DNA of 6,476 nucleotides from Methanobacteriota archaeon (GTDB lineage: Archaea > Thermoplasmatota > Thermoplasmata > JAUWGG01): positions 1 through 6,476 of the forward strand of contig JAUWGG010000062.1 in assembly GCA_030606525.1 (NCBI GenBank), in the 5' to 3' direction. Shown here piece by piece: positions 6,005 to 6,476 of this stretch (the stretch's first letter is position 1; the number at the start of each line of letters is the position of its first letter). Below the pieces are notes generated by a model. It ran no database searches. It had not been told where the DNA came from and worked only from the letters and a program-made list of their open reading frames with translations. A program made the position numbers and the translations under genes.

Positions 6005-6476
6005 ATGGTGAATCCTTTCAAGTACGGGACGGTTGTGACTGGCGATGACTTCGTTGACCGTGAAAAGGAATTGGAAGAGCTGAAACATGAATTGCTCTCA
6101 GGAAAAAGTGTAATTCTGTATTCTCAGCGAAGATTGGGCAAGACATCCCTTCTGATGGAATTGTTTAAAAGATTTAGCAAGGATGTGGCTACCGTCTACA
6201 TAGACATGTATGGTATACAATCAAGAGATGTCCTTGCGAGGGAGATCATCAGTGGTGTGATAGAATCAACCTACACGAAATTAGATAAGATAAGGGATGT
6301 GGTAAGAGAATTTTTAGTAACAATTAGGCCTAGAATCGTTTTAACACATGAGGGTGATATTGGAATTGAGATCGTATCTGGAAAAGAACTTACAGCTGAG
6401 AACATGAGAGAAGCATTTGATTTTGGAGAAAAGGTTGCACACAAAAGGAAAAAATTGATTGTAATGGTGTTCGATG
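6005..6476 (+). CDS. archaeal P-loop ATPase of the COG1672/ATPase_2 type, 3' end cut by window edge
   Basis: The 157 visible codons open with MVNPFKYGTVVTGDDFVDRE, the standard start of this widespread ATPase family (NPF-YG, then a F-x-x-R-x-x-E motif that precedes the nucleotide site). The Walker A loop is SQRRLGKTS at 40-48, with Lys46 and Thr47 as phosphate-binding residues. The usual first Gly of G-x4-GK-T is Ser40, as in the SPRR-type loops of many relatives. Hydrophobic residues leading to VMVFD (153-157) are the beginning of Walker B, whose next residue, normally Glu, is beyond the window. Family members are usually 350-480 residues with a C-terminal winged-helix and often a nuclease-like DUF234 domain, none of which can be seen here. 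ATG 6005 is chosen because a TATA box sits about 24 bases upstream; GTG 6008 is a minor alternative. Cellular role is unknown; these genes are patchily distributed and often multi-copy in archaea. It is divergent from proS. Confidence 0.88.
   Translation, partial: MVNPFKYGTVVTGDDFVDREKELEELKHELLSGKSVILYSQRRLGKTSLLMELFKRFSKDVATVYIDMYGIQSRDVLAREIISGVIESTYTKLDKIRDVVREFLVTIRPRIVLTHEGDIGIEIVSGKELTAENMREAFDFGEKVAHKRKKLIVMVFD

Overview
This window is most likely from an archaeon, probably a euryarchaeote of the Thermoplasmata kind, although the phylum assignment is only an inference. The evidence is the archaeal/eukaryotic-type prolyl-tRNA synthetase with a C-terminal Cys cluster and terminal Tyr, a COG1672-like archaeal P-loop ATPase, archaeal TATA-like boxes (TTTATATA type) instead of bacterial -35/-10 elements, several genes that look leaderless, and a secreted-type surface protein rich in N-glycosylation sequons. 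The DNA is moderately AT-rich, with very AT-rich gaps between genes.

Layout. Bases 1-416 (minus) hold the N-terminal 138 codons of a cis-prenyltransferase (undecaprenyl/polyprenyl diphosphate synthase family), cut by the window edge. A divergent 181-base gap carries promoter-like sequences for both directions. Bases 598-3332 (plus) hold a two-gene operon, tldD and tldE, with a 4-base ATGA stop/start overlap. tldD keeps the metalloprotease HExxxH motif and the C-terminal Cys ligand; tldE lacks the HExxxH motif and the C-terminal Cys. Bases 3385-4200 (plus) encode an unrecognised type I membrane protein with a signal peptide, a beta-rich outer domain with six sequons, one membrane helix and a basic tail. 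Bases 4243-4446 (plus) encode an unrecognised 67-residue protein with two membrane helices. It ends two bases from the end of proS (4449-5831, minus). A second divergent gap (5832-6004) holds repeated TATACCTA octamers and leads to a P-loop ATPase gene (6005 onward, plus), cut by the window end just as its Walker B motif is reached.

How the genes fit together. TldD and TldE are known to form a peptidase complex, and the coupled translation seen here fits that. The cis-prenyltransferase probably makes the polyprenyl carrier for glycan transfer, which would serve glycoproteins such as the one at 3385-4200, but proximity is the only link in the window. proS is housekeeping, and the ATPase appears to be an independent accessory-type gene. 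Every gene fits a known family or a plain description, and I see no clear sign of a new defence, RiPP or mobile system. The least explained parts are the two membrane proteins between tldE and proS and the palindromic or repeated elements in the two divergent gaps. No tRNA, rRNA, CRISPR array or insertion sequence was seen.
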